Shown here piece after piece: positions 23,663 through 30,001 of a DNA stretch of 61,072 nt (the first letter of the stretch is position 1; each line of letters starts with the position of its first letter). Source of the DNA: Candidatus Pacearchaeota archaeon. GTDB lineage: Archaea; Nanobdellota; Nanobdellia; Pacearchaeales; GW2011-AR1. Both the position numbers and the translations under genes were made by a program. A model generated the notes under the pieces. It ran no database searches, was not told the origin of the DNA, and worked only from the letters and a program-made list of their open reading frames with translations. The stretch is taken from the NCBI GenBank assembly GCA_016186425.1, contig JACPLR010000004.1, forward strand, positions 1-61,072. The letters are read 5' to 3'.

Positions 23663-24208
23663 ATGGACGTACCTACAAAATTATTTTTGACAAAAGGAGT
23701 TGGAGTTCATAAAGATAGATTAGCATCATTTGAGCTCGCATTAAGAAATGCAGGTATAGAAAAATGTAATTTAGTTTACGTTTCTTCTATTCTGCCGCCA
23801 AATGTTAAAATGGTTTCAAGAGAAGAAGGAATGAAATCTCTAAAACCCGGTCAGATTACTTACTGTGTTATGGCAAGAAATGAAACCAATGAGCCAAATA
23901 GATTGATCAGTTCAGCAATAGGAATTGCAGTTCCAAAAGACAATGACCAGTATGGATATATTTCAGAACATCATAGCTATGGAGAAACTGCAAAAAAAGC
24001 AGGAGAGTATGCAGAAGACCTTGCAGCAACAATGCTTGCATCGACTCTTGGAATAGAATTTGATCCGGACAAAGCATGGGAAGAAAGAGAGCAGATTTAC
24101 AAAGCAAGCGGTCATATATTCAAGACGACAAATAATGTCCAGTCTGCTGAAGGAAATAAAGACGGATTATGGACAACAACTATTTCAGTAGTTGTTTTCT
24201 GTGAGTAG
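23663..24208 (+). CDS. pdaD: Pyruvoyl-dependent arginine decarboxylase
   Basis: Makes agmatine from arginine, the first step of archaeal polyamine synthesis and of agmatidine modification of tRNA-Ile2. The 181-residue proenzyme contains the self-cleavage site Ser41-Ser42 in [10 protein letters not shown]. Cleavage leaves a pyruvoyl group on the new N terminus. [20 protein letters not shown] and the C-terminal [13 protein letters not shown] are typical. Agmatine may also feed hypusine precursor supply for aIF5A, encoded 2 kb away, but this is inference. Confidence 0.95.
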   Translation: MDVPTKLFLTKGVGVHKDRLASFELALRNAGIEKCNLVYVSSILPPNVKMVSREEGMKSLKPGQITYCVMARNETNEPNRLISSAIGIAVPKDNDQYGYISEHHSYGETAKKAGEYAEDLAATMLASTLGIEFDPDKAWEEREQIYKASGHIFKTTNNVQSAEGNKDGLWTTTISVVVFCE

Positions 24209-24333
24209 AATTTTTCTGAAACTCAGTTAAATAAATTTAAATTTAAGTATATAATCTATAGAAAAATAGATTAAAACTCAGAAGTTATAGTGTGAAAATG
24301 AGATAAAAATATTTAATGAATCTATACAATACT

Positions 24334-24372
24334 AAATTTCTTTTTTGAGAAGAAATTTAACATAATTTAAAG
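24334..24372 (+). repeat. AAATTTC/GAAATTT intergenic palindrome
   Basis: Preceded by AATGAATCTATACAATACT and followed by AACATAATTTAAAGC. It is an intact version of the copy that the CCTTGG array interrupts at 28854-29096. Confidence 0.65.
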
Positions 24373-24694
24373 CAAGTGATAATTATTTAAATTAAAAAAA
24401 GATTTATGGGTGATTATCAACAGGATGTTTGGTAACTTGAATTAATATCTATAAAAAATAGGAAGAGAGGAGGCATGTTTTCAGAACAATTTTGAAAATC
24501 TTGAATTATTACAATAACTTTCCATGATTTATTCGCTTGAGATAATTGATTATTAAATTATAATCAGACACTTTCATATAATAAGTTAGGTAAGGTTATT
24601 GTATGTTTTCAAAATGTTTAGCTAATATTGCAATATCTTTCCCTTATTTATATGGGTAATCGCTCTAGATTAATTTTTTGATTTCTAATCACAA

Positions 24695-24705
24695 CTTTTA
24701 AATAC
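24695..24705 (+). promoter_or_regulatory. TATA box for secE
   Basis: CTTTTAAATAC about 26 nt before the ATG at 24726. Confidence 0.55.
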
Positions 24706-24725
24706 ACTCCAATTTTATCTAAATT

Positions 24726-24941
24726 ATGGAAGAAAAAACAAGTAGCAAGTTTGGATTAAGCAATATTAAAGAGAAATCTGTTGGTTTCTTCAATAAATGT
24801 GTAAGGGTATGGCATGTTTTGAAAAAGCCAAGCAGAGAAGAATTTTTAACAGTTGCAAAAATTTCAGCATTGGGAATTTTAGCTATAGGCTTGGTTGGAT
24901 TTTTAATTTCTTTGATTATGAAGCTTACTGTGAATAGATAA
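24726..24941 (+). CDS. secE: Protein translocase subunit SecE (Sec61 gamma)
   Basis: The 71-residue protein has an amphipathic helix (KCVRVWHVLKKPSREEFLTVAK) and one C-terminal transmembrane helix, the standard SecE/Sss1 plan. The KKPSREEF motif is diagnostic. The secE-spt5-rpl11 order is conserved in archaea. Confidence 0.95.
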   Translation: MEEKTSSKFGLSNIKEKSVGFFNKCVRVWHVLKKPSREEFLTVAKISALGILAIGLVGFLISLIMKLTVNR

Positions 24942-25081
24942 AATCTAATTAACTTTCTGCATAGCCAATTAAGTTTTCCCAACCAAAAACTTAATAAACC
25001 ATCAGTTACATTTAAAAATACTACTTCTTGGAGTATTAGAGGTAGCGAGAGATTTTATAAAAAAATAAAAACTAAAATAAA

Positions 25082-25555
25082 ATGATATTTGTTATAAAAG
25101 TCACGACGAACAAAGAAGAAAAAGTAATGGATATGATCTCAGATCATATTGTTAAGAAAGGAATTAACATTTATGCAGTTGCAAAACCGCAGGGTTTAAG
25201 GGGATATATTATTCTGGAAGCCGCTGACAGAGATTCTGCTGAAGATGCTTGTTTTAATTTGCCTTATGTTAAAGGAATAATCGGGAAAACAATTTCTTAT
25301 GATGAAGTAAAAAATATGCTTGAGCCGAATATAGAGGCAATTAATATTGAAAAAGAAGATATTGTTGAAATTCTTTCAGAGCCATTTAAAAAAGAAAAAG
25401 CGAAAGTTTTAAGAGTAGACAAACAGAAAGGAGAAGTAGTTGTTAGCTTGCTTGGAGCTGTTGTACAGATTCCGGTAACAATTAAAATAGAAAATGTTAA
25501 GGTTGTCAGAAGAGGAAAAGATGAAGAAAATGCAGGGGAGGAAACTGATGAGTAA
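25082..25555 (+). CDS. spt5: Transcription elongation factor Spt5 (NusG family)
   Basis: Clamps RNA polymerase during elongation. The NGN domain covers residues 1-85 (IFVIKVTTNKEEKVMDMI, PQGLRGYIILEAADR, YVKGIIGKTISYDEV) and a KOW domain residues 95-145 (VRRGK after LGAVVQIPVTI). 157 residues is the usual archaeal length. It lies upstream of uL11 with a CCTTGG hairpin array between them. A 6-bp hairpin AATACT/AGTATT precedes the gene. Confidence 0.95.
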   Translation: MIFVIKVTTNKEEKVMDMISDHIVKKGINIYAVAKPQGLRGYIILEAADRDSAEDACFNLPYVKGIIGKTISYDEVKNMLEPNIEAINIEKEDIVEILSEPFKKEKAKVLRVDKQKGEVVVSLLGAVVQIPVTIKIENVKVVRRGKDEENAGEETDE

Positions 25556-25598
25556 AATGAAAAATGATAATTTGGTTGCTGGATGCCTAAAATTAAAT

Positions 25599-25681
25599 GA
25601 AAGGAGAGTTCATAAAGAGAAACCTTGGTTATTAAAAGGAAAGTTTGATAAAGAAAACCTTGGTTGTCTTTATTTTTTATA
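25599..25681 (+). repeat. CCTTGG hairpin element, two units, in front of uL11
   Basis: Unit 1 (25599-25633) is the GGAGAGTTCATAAAGAG subtype without a 3' arm. Unit 2 has a full hairpin at 25648-25673 (ATAAAGA/TCTTTAT), then TTTTTATA and the uL11 ATG at 25682. The final unit is nearly identical to the one preceding the CARF-like gene. Confidence 0.85.
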
Positions 25682-26413
25682 ATGAAAGTAGGATTACTAG
25701 TTGACGGCGGAGCAATGGCTCCCGGGCCGGCTTTGGCGCAAAAACTAGGCCCTTTAGGAATTGATATTGGGAAAGTTATTGCTGATGTAAATAAAGCAAC
25801 AATGTCTTTCAAAGGCACTAAAGTTCCGGTTGAATTAGATGTTGATATTTCTAAAAAAACATATATAATATCTGTTTCAACTCCTCCGATTCCGGAATTG
25901 CTGAAAAAAGAACTAGGTGCTGAAAAAGGCTCTGGAGATCATAAAAATAATCAAATTGGAAACCTGGCTATTGAGCAGGTGATTAAAGTCGCAAAAACAA
26001 AACTTCCGGGAATGCTTGAAAAAAATCTTAAAAATGCTGTGAAAACAGTTGTTGGAAGTTGTGTTAGTATTGGAGTATTAATTGAGAATAAACCTGCTAA
26101 ACAAGTAGCTATTGAAGTTCAAGAAGGTATTTATGATAAAGAAATAGCTGGAGAAAAAACAGAAGTTTCTCCTGAAAAAAGAAAAGCTTTGGATAAATAT
26201 TTCTCCGATATAAAATCAAAGCAGGAAGCATTGAAGAAAAAAGCTGAAGAAGAGAAAGCTCTTGCAGAGCAGGAAAAAACAAAAGAAGCTGCAGCAAAGC
26301 CTGCAGAAGCTGAAACAAAAGAAGCTAAAGATGCTGGAGCAAAACCAGCTGCAGGAAAAGAAGCTGCAAAGACCGCGGCTAAACCTGCTGCAAAAAAGGA
26401 AGCGAAGAAATAA
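25682..26413 (+). CDS. rpl11: Ribosomal protein uL11 with long Ala/Lys-rich C-terminal extension
   Basis: Stalk-base protein at the GTPase centre. The uL11 core spans residues 1-155: GAMAPGPALAQKLGPLGIDI, then STPPIPELLKKELGAEKGSG and ENLKNAVKTVVGSCVSIG. Residues about 160-243 form a low-complexity tail of Ala, Lys and Glu (AEAETKEAKDAGAKPAAGKE), absent from ordinary uL11 and comparable to tails on uL22 and the FKBP here. The start at 25682 is fixed by the hairpin element. Confidence 0.94.
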   Translation: MKVGLLVDGGAMAPGPALAQKLGPLGIDIGKVIADVNKATMSFKGTKVPVELDVDISKKTYIISVSTPPIPELLKKELGAEKGSGDHKNNQIGNLAIEQVIKVAKTKLPGMLEKNLKNAVKTVVGSCVSIGVLIENKPAKQVAIEVQEGIYDKEIAGEKTEVSPEKRKALDKYFSDIKSKQEALKKKAEEEKALAEQEKTKEAAAKPAEAETKEAKDAGAKPAAGKEAAKTAAKPAAKKEAKK

Positions 26414-26475
26414 TTCTATAGATGTTATTTTATATTGCAAAGATTTATTAAACAAGTTTTTATTGTTTTTTGTAA

Positions 26476-26548
26476 GGGGTCGTGGGCCAACCTGGTAAGC
26501 TTCCTGCTTTGGGAGCAGGCGATCTGAGTTCAAATCTCAGCGACCCCA
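26476..26548 (+). tRNA. tRNA-Pro (anticodon TGG)
   Basis: The acceptor GGGGTCG/CGACCCC is perfect, the anticodon stem is CCTGC/GCAGG with loop TTTGGGA, the T arm is CTGAG-TTCAAAT-CTCAG and the discriminator is A. No intron, no encoded CCA. A broken homing endonuclease gene starts 5 nt after its 3' end. Confidence 0.95.
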
Positions 26549-26553
26549 TTTAT

Positions 26554-27237
26554 ATGAATAAAAAAGAGATTTTAGCTAAACTTCATGCATATGTTTCATC
26601 AGATGGAATTATTGACACTTGGAAGTCTAAAGATCTGCATGGTAAAAAAATAAGAATAAGAAAGATGTTTAGAGTTAGATTTTATAATAATGAAAAGACT
26701 TTAATTAATGATTTTATTGATCTGGTAAAGAAAGTTTATTCCGATTCAAAACATATAAGATATTCTGAAAAAAGATATGAAGTCGAAGTCAGGGGACAAA
26801 TAATTTCTAAGAATATCTTAAGTTTAGGGAGAGTTGGGACTAAAGATTGGGAATTTCCAATATGTCTTACAAATAAACAAAAAATGTTATAGATAAGGTC
26901 ATTTGCTGATTGTGATGGGACTGTTAATAACTCAAACTATGATAGATATGTTGCAATAGATTCTATAAATTTTGATGGTTTAAAACAAATATCCGATAAA
27001 TTAAATGAATTTGGAATTTTTAATCGTATTTATAAAGTTCAATATAAAGAGCGTAATTCATATAGATTGAAGATATCAAAAAGAGAAAATTTGCTTAAAT
27101 TTAATAATTTAATAGGTTTTAGCCACCCATTAAAACAAGAGAAATTAAATATTGCCTTAATCCTCTTACAAATAGAATACTTTAAAAACGCTCTTTTTCA
27201 CATAATTAGTATAAAGATTAAATTTATAAAATCGTAA
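26554..27237 (+). pseudogene. LAGLIDADG homing endonuclease interrupted by one in-frame TAG
   Basis: The frame starts MNKKEILAKLHAYVSSDGII (first LAGLIDADG-type motif) and runs to a TAG at 26890-26892. In the same frame it continues IRSFADCDGTVNNSNYD (second motif) and then KISKRENLLKFNNLIGFSHP to a TAA at 27235. The full frame is 227 codons, the normal size of a two-motif enzyme that cuts DNA as a monomer. One substitution, for example TGG to TAG, would explain the break. It lies directly behind tRNA-Pro and its stop overlaps the CCTTGG element of eL43. Confidence 0.8.
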
Positions 27238-27282
27238 AGGAGAGTTCATAAAGAGAACCATGGGTTCTTTTTATTTTTTATA
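27236..27282 (+). repeat. CCTTGG hairpin element (CCATGGG variant) in front of eL43
   Basis: AAAGGAGAGTTC is followed by a hairpin at 27248-27274 with arms ATAAAGAGAACC and GGTTCTTTTTAT and a 3-nt ATG loop, then TTTTTATA and the ATG at 27283. The start of the element overlaps the TAA of the homing endonuclease frame. Confidence 0.85.
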
Positions 27283-27498
27283 ATGCCACGAACAAAAAAA
27301 GTAAAGCATGCAGGAAGATTTGGAGCAGGATACGGGACAAATGTAAGAAGAAAATTTGTAGCTGTTGAATCAAAACAGAGGAAAAAACAAATATGCATTT
27401 TTTGCAAAAAACCCGGGGTAAAGAGAAAATCTGCAGGAATATGGAAATGTAATAAATGCGGAAAAACTTTCGCAGGAAATGCTTATCATCTTAAATAA
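27283..27498 (+). CDS. rpl37ae: Ribosomal protein eL43 (L37Ae)
   Basis: Zinc-binding large-subunit protein, 71 residues. RTKKVKHAGRFGAGYGTNVR is the family N terminus. Four cysteines (38, 41, 56, 59) form the zinc finger, followed by GKTFAGNAYHL. It precedes rpoP as in many archaea. Confidence 0.96.
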   Translation: MPRTKKVKHAGRFGAGYGTNVRRKFVAVESKQRKKQICIFCKKPGVKRKSAGIWKCNKCGKTFAGNAYHLK

Positions 27499-27583
27499 AT
27501 CAAACTAAAGATATTTAAACAATAAAAATAATATAAATAATATAAATAAATTAAATAATAAATCAAGGTTATGATATTTCTAT

Positions 27584-27623
27584 TTAAGGAGATGTCATAA
27601 GAAGAGCCTTGGTTCTTTTTATA
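27584..27623 (+). repeat. CCTTGG hairpin element in front of rpoP
   Basis: TTAAGGAGATGTC is followed by a hairpin at 27597-27622 (ATAAGAAGAGCC/GGTTCTTTTTAT), one A, and the rpoP ATG. AAGGAG lies 5 nt before the stem, so with the stem folded the effective spacing to the ATG is 6 nt. Copies at 41785 and 53043 are nearly identical. Confidence 0.88.
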
Positions 27624-27761
27624 ATGGCCGGATATAAATGCTTTAAATGCGGAAAAGAAATTTCAAGTAAGAAACTGGACAAGAGATTTACTTGCCCTCA
27701 TTGCAACTCACGGATTTTTTACAAGCCAAGAGTTGCATCTGTAAAAATTAAAACAAATTAA
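27624..27761 (+). CDS. rpoP: DNA-directed RNA polymerase subunit P (Rpb12)
   Basis: A 45-residue zinc-ribbon subunit, MAGYKCFKCGKEIS onwards. Cysteines 6, 9, 24 and 27 coordinate zinc, and CPHCNSRIFYKPR is diagnostic. Translation start is fixed by the hairpin ending 1 nt upstream. Confidence 0.95.
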   Translation: MAGYKCFKCGKEISSKKLDKRFTCPHCNSRIFYKPRVASVKIKTN

Positions 27762-27773
27762 AAAATTAAAAAG

Positions 27774-28106
27774 ATGGATATTGATCAGGAAACAGGACAG
27801 AAAATACAGGATTTGCAGATTCTTGAACAGAATTTTCAGAATATTTCAATGCAAAAACAGGCTTTTCAGCTTGAACTTAATGAAACTTCTACTGCTTTAG
27901 AGGAAGTTGGAAAAGCAAAGGGTGATGTTTTTAGGGTTTTAGGCCAGGTAATGGTTAAATCTGATAAATCTGAGCTTAAAAAAGAGCTTAAGGAGAAAAA
28001 AGACCTTTTAGAGCTAAGAATTAAAGCTGTTGAAAAGCAAGATCTCGGTTTAAGAGAGAGCATTGAACGACTTAGGGGAGAGATTGTCAGCAAGATTCAC
28101 GATTAG
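27774..28106 (+). CDS. pfdB: Prefoldin beta subunit
   Basis: Co-chaperone subunit that hands unfolded proteins to the thermosome. The 110-residue coiled-coil protein has two long helices and a beta hairpin around KAKGDVFRVLGQVMVKSDKS, the family signature. It follows rpoP by 12 nt, the normal archaeal gene order. Confidence 0.94.
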   Translation: MDIDQETGQKIQDLQILEQNFQNISMQKQAFQLELNETSTALEEVGKAKGDVFRVLGQVMVKSDKSELKKELKEKKDLLELRIKAVEKQDLGLRESIERLRGEIVSKIHD

Positions 28107-28277
28107 TTTATAAAAAATAAAGGTTTAATAGCCATAGTGAATAAATTAAGAAAGTTATGGCATATTTTGAATCATTACCCTGCCTTATAATAATGGTTAA
28201 GTTGATTTTTAAGCAATAGATACTAGATGGAGATTATAAAGTTCTTTTTATCGACGACATTTCTTTTAGCATAGAAA

Positions 28278-28288
28278 TATTTATAAAC
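28278..28288 (+). promoter_or_regulatory. TATA box for sepF
   Basis: TATTTATAAACC about 26 nt before the ATG at 28309, suggesting a leaderless message. Confidence 0.55.
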
Positions 28289-28308
28289 CAGTTCATTTTA
28301 AGTTTCAT

Positions 28309-28710
28309 ATGGTGTTAAATAAGATAAAAAGAGGATTTTCCAGTGTTCTTGGAGGAGACTCTTCAACAGATGACTACATGGAAATTGATCTTGGTTTGGA
28401 AGAAAAAAAACCAAAAGTAAACATAAAGCCATTTATTCTAAGAAAATTTGAAGATGTTAATGATGTTCTAAATTCTTTAAGAGAAGGGTATACAATAGCG
28501 GTAATCGATATAGCTACTCTAAGAAAAAAAGATGTTATAGAGCTTAAAAGAGCAGTGGCTAAGATAAAAAAGACAACAGAGGCATTGGAAGGCAGCATCA
28601 CAGGATTTGGAGAGAACATTGTTATTGCAACTCCTCAATTTGCAGAAATTACAGCTCCAACAATATCTGAAGACCCGCAGCGCCAGAAAAATAAGTTTGA
28701 GATGTATTAA
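28309..28710 (+). CDS. sepF: SepF-like FtsZ membrane anchor
   Basis: Archaeal SepF tethers FtsZ to the membrane. The N-terminal ATG is followed by VLNKIKRGFSSVLGG, a candidate amphipathic membrane-targeting helix, then an acidic linker. The SepF core starts near residue 40 (KPFILRKFEDVNDVLNSLREG) and includes IAVIDIATLRKKDVIELKRA and GSITGFGENIVIATP. 133 residues. FtsZ is encoded 4.7 kb upstream on the same strand. Confidence 0.9.
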   Translation: MVLNKIKRGFSSVLGGDSSTDDYMEIDLGLEEKKPKVNIKPFILRKFEDVNDVLNSLREGYTIAVIDIATLRKKDVIELKRAVAKIKKTTEALEGSITGFGENIVIATPQFAEITAPTISEDPQRQKNKFEMY

Positions 28711-28853
28711 TTCTAGCAAAATTTAACAGCTATTATATATAAGGGATATTTGTTTATTAAAATTTAATTAATTCCTTTAATTTAAATTATAATCAGGCAC
28801 TTATGATATCTTGGGTAGTTTTACACATTAAAATCTTGAATCATTATGATACT

Positions 28854-29096
28854 AAATTTCTTTTTAAGGAGATGTCATAAGAAGAACCTTGACACTTAAA
28901 AGGAGAGTTCATAAAGAGAACCTTGGCATTTTAAGAGGAAGCTTCATAAAAAAAACCTTGGCTATTAAAAGGAAAGTTTCATAAAAAAAACCTTGGCTAT
29001 TAAAAGGAAAGTTTCATAAAGAAAACCTTGGCTATTAAAAGGAAAGTTTCATAAAGAAAACCATTGGTTGTCTTTATTATTTAACATAATTTATTA
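28854..29096 (+). repeat. AAATTTC palindrome interrupted by a CCTTGG array
   Basis: The left half (CTTGAATCATTATGATACTA, AAATTTC at 28854-28860) and the right half (ATTTAACATAATTTATTAG, 29079-29096) match the intact copy at 24334-24372. The six-unit CCTTGG array sits exactly in the loop between them, which implies insertion or expansion within the palindrome. Confidence 0.7.
28865..29078 (+). repeat. CCTTGG hairpin array, six tandem units
   Basis: Units of 33-36 nt follow one another. The first is the GGAGATGTCATAAG subtype, the second GGAGAGTTCATAAAGAG, and the next four GGAAGCTTC or GGAAAGTTTC subtypes. Only the last unit keeps the 3' arm, giving one complete hairpin at 29051-29077 (ATAAAGAAAACC/GGTTGTCTTTAT). 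No start codon follows, and the next gene is on the minus strand. Unit order and the missing 3' arms suggest slippage or stepwise insertion. Confidence 0.88.
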
Positions 29097-29164
29097 GTTA
29101 TTTAATGAATATAATATCATAAGTCCCAGCTATTATATATACACTATAAGAAGAAAGTTAAATC

Positions 29165-29431
29165 TTAGTAAATTATCTGACTCTTAAACCAGATACCTAT
29201 AATTGATAATAGAATAAATATAATTAAAGATATAATTAAACTTTTTATTACATACTTTTTAGTTTCAAATTCAATCTTTCTAATCTTGGAATAAATGAAA
29301 TATGAGCTAAAACCAATTAATAATGAAATTGCAATTATCCATAAATAATTTTGATATTCAATTCCAAAAAAAGCAATGCATTCTCTAGATTTCATTGGCC
29401 CATATGGGCAACTCGTGGTTATTATATTCAT
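29165..29431 (-). CDS. Small membrane protein of unknown function (88 aa)
   Basis: Starts MNIITTSCPYGPMKSRECIA with two cysteines likely outside the membrane, then two hydrophobic helices (LWIIAISLLIGFSSYFIYSK and SLIISLIIFILLSIIGIWF). No recognisable family. Located between the repeat array and another small membrane protein, both minus strand. Confidence 0.6.
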   Translation of the reverse strand: MNIITTSCPYGPMKSRECIAFFGIEYQNYLWIIAISLLIGFSSYFIYSKIRKIEFETKKYVIKSLIISLIIFILLSIIGIWFKSQIIY

Positions 29432-29515
29432 ATTTTATTAGATAAGTTCATTGCTTAAAAACCTTGTGATAACTTCAATTCAATTTGGATATTATATATA
29501 ACACATAAAGCAGTT

Positions 29516-29884
29516 TTACTTCAAGCTAGCCACTGAGAAAACTGTTTTAATTGAAACAATTATTGTTGCAGGTATAAACATAACAAGCAGCGCATTTAGC
29601 ACAACAGCAATAAAATCTCCAACATTGCCAACTGTTTTTAATGCAGTATTTCCCATATAACTCACAATTACTAAAGAAACAGTAGCCATAAGGAAAGTCG
29701 TTGCATCTTTATAATCATCCCTCACACTAGCTAATCCTATTATTACTCCAAGAACTGCAAGAACAGCATATATCCATATTGTATCTTCTTTTAAAAGTGT
29801 TTTTTGAGAAATTCCAAGAATTATTGCAACAATAATCCCAAGAAGAACAGCCCACGCGCTTAATAGATTTTCTCTTGATTTCAT
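29516..29884 (-). CDS. Four-helix membrane protein of unknown function (122 aa)
   Basis: Four hydrophobic segments: AWAVLLGIIVAIILGI, IWIYAVLAVLGVIIGLA, FLMATVSLVIVSYMGN and ALLVMFIPATIIVSIKTV. A conserved-looking cytoplasmic loop SVRDDYKDATTF joins the second and third. No family assignment. Divergent from the surface protein gene at 30002. Confidence 0.7.
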   Translation of the reverse strand: MKSRENLLSAWAVLLGIIVAIILGISQKTLLKEDTIWIYAVLAVLGVIIGLASVRDDYKDATTFLMATVSLVIVSYMGNTALKTVGNVGDFIAVVLNALLVMFIPATIIVSIKTVFSVASLK

Positions 29885-29961
29885 CCATTATCTATAGTAC
29901 AATAAAGATTATAAACTTTTTTAAATCACAATTTTCAATAATAAATTGCCAAAACCGAAAC

Positions 29962-29972
29962 ATTTATAAACC
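29962..29972 (+). promoter_or_regulatory. TATA box for the CARDB-like surface protein
   Basis: ATTTATAAACC, about 35 nt upstream of the first ATG at 30002, leaving a leader of under 15 nt. Confidence 0.55.
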
Positions 29973-30001
29973 AGTGTAACTCAGGAATTACAACAAATAA
30001 A

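Larger units (their letters stand above)
24209..24725. other. Gene-free region of intergenic repeats
   Basis: No gene is supportable. It holds one palindrome with arms AAATTTC (24334-24340) and GAAATTT (24352-24358), trailing TTTAACATAATTT, and several copies of the accompanying motifs (TTGAATTATTACAATAA near 24491, AAGGTTATTGTATGTTTTCA near 24591). The secE TATA box lies at its right end. Confidence 0.65.

Noticed and set aside
26482-26553. Longer coding frame starting inside tRNA-Pro
   Set aside because: The first 24 codons fall inside the tRNA gene. The ATG at 26554 directly after the tRNA starts the recognisable LAGLIDADG sequence.
26890-26892. TAG as a pyrrolysine codon
   Set aside because: No pyrrolysine genes are visible, the affected gene is a selfish endonuclease, and one substitution explains it. 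Readthrough is left as a test only.
28865-29078. CRISPR-like array of regularly spaced direct repeats
   Set aside because: The units are 33-36 nt and follow one another directly; there are no unique spacers between them, and no cas genes are nearby.
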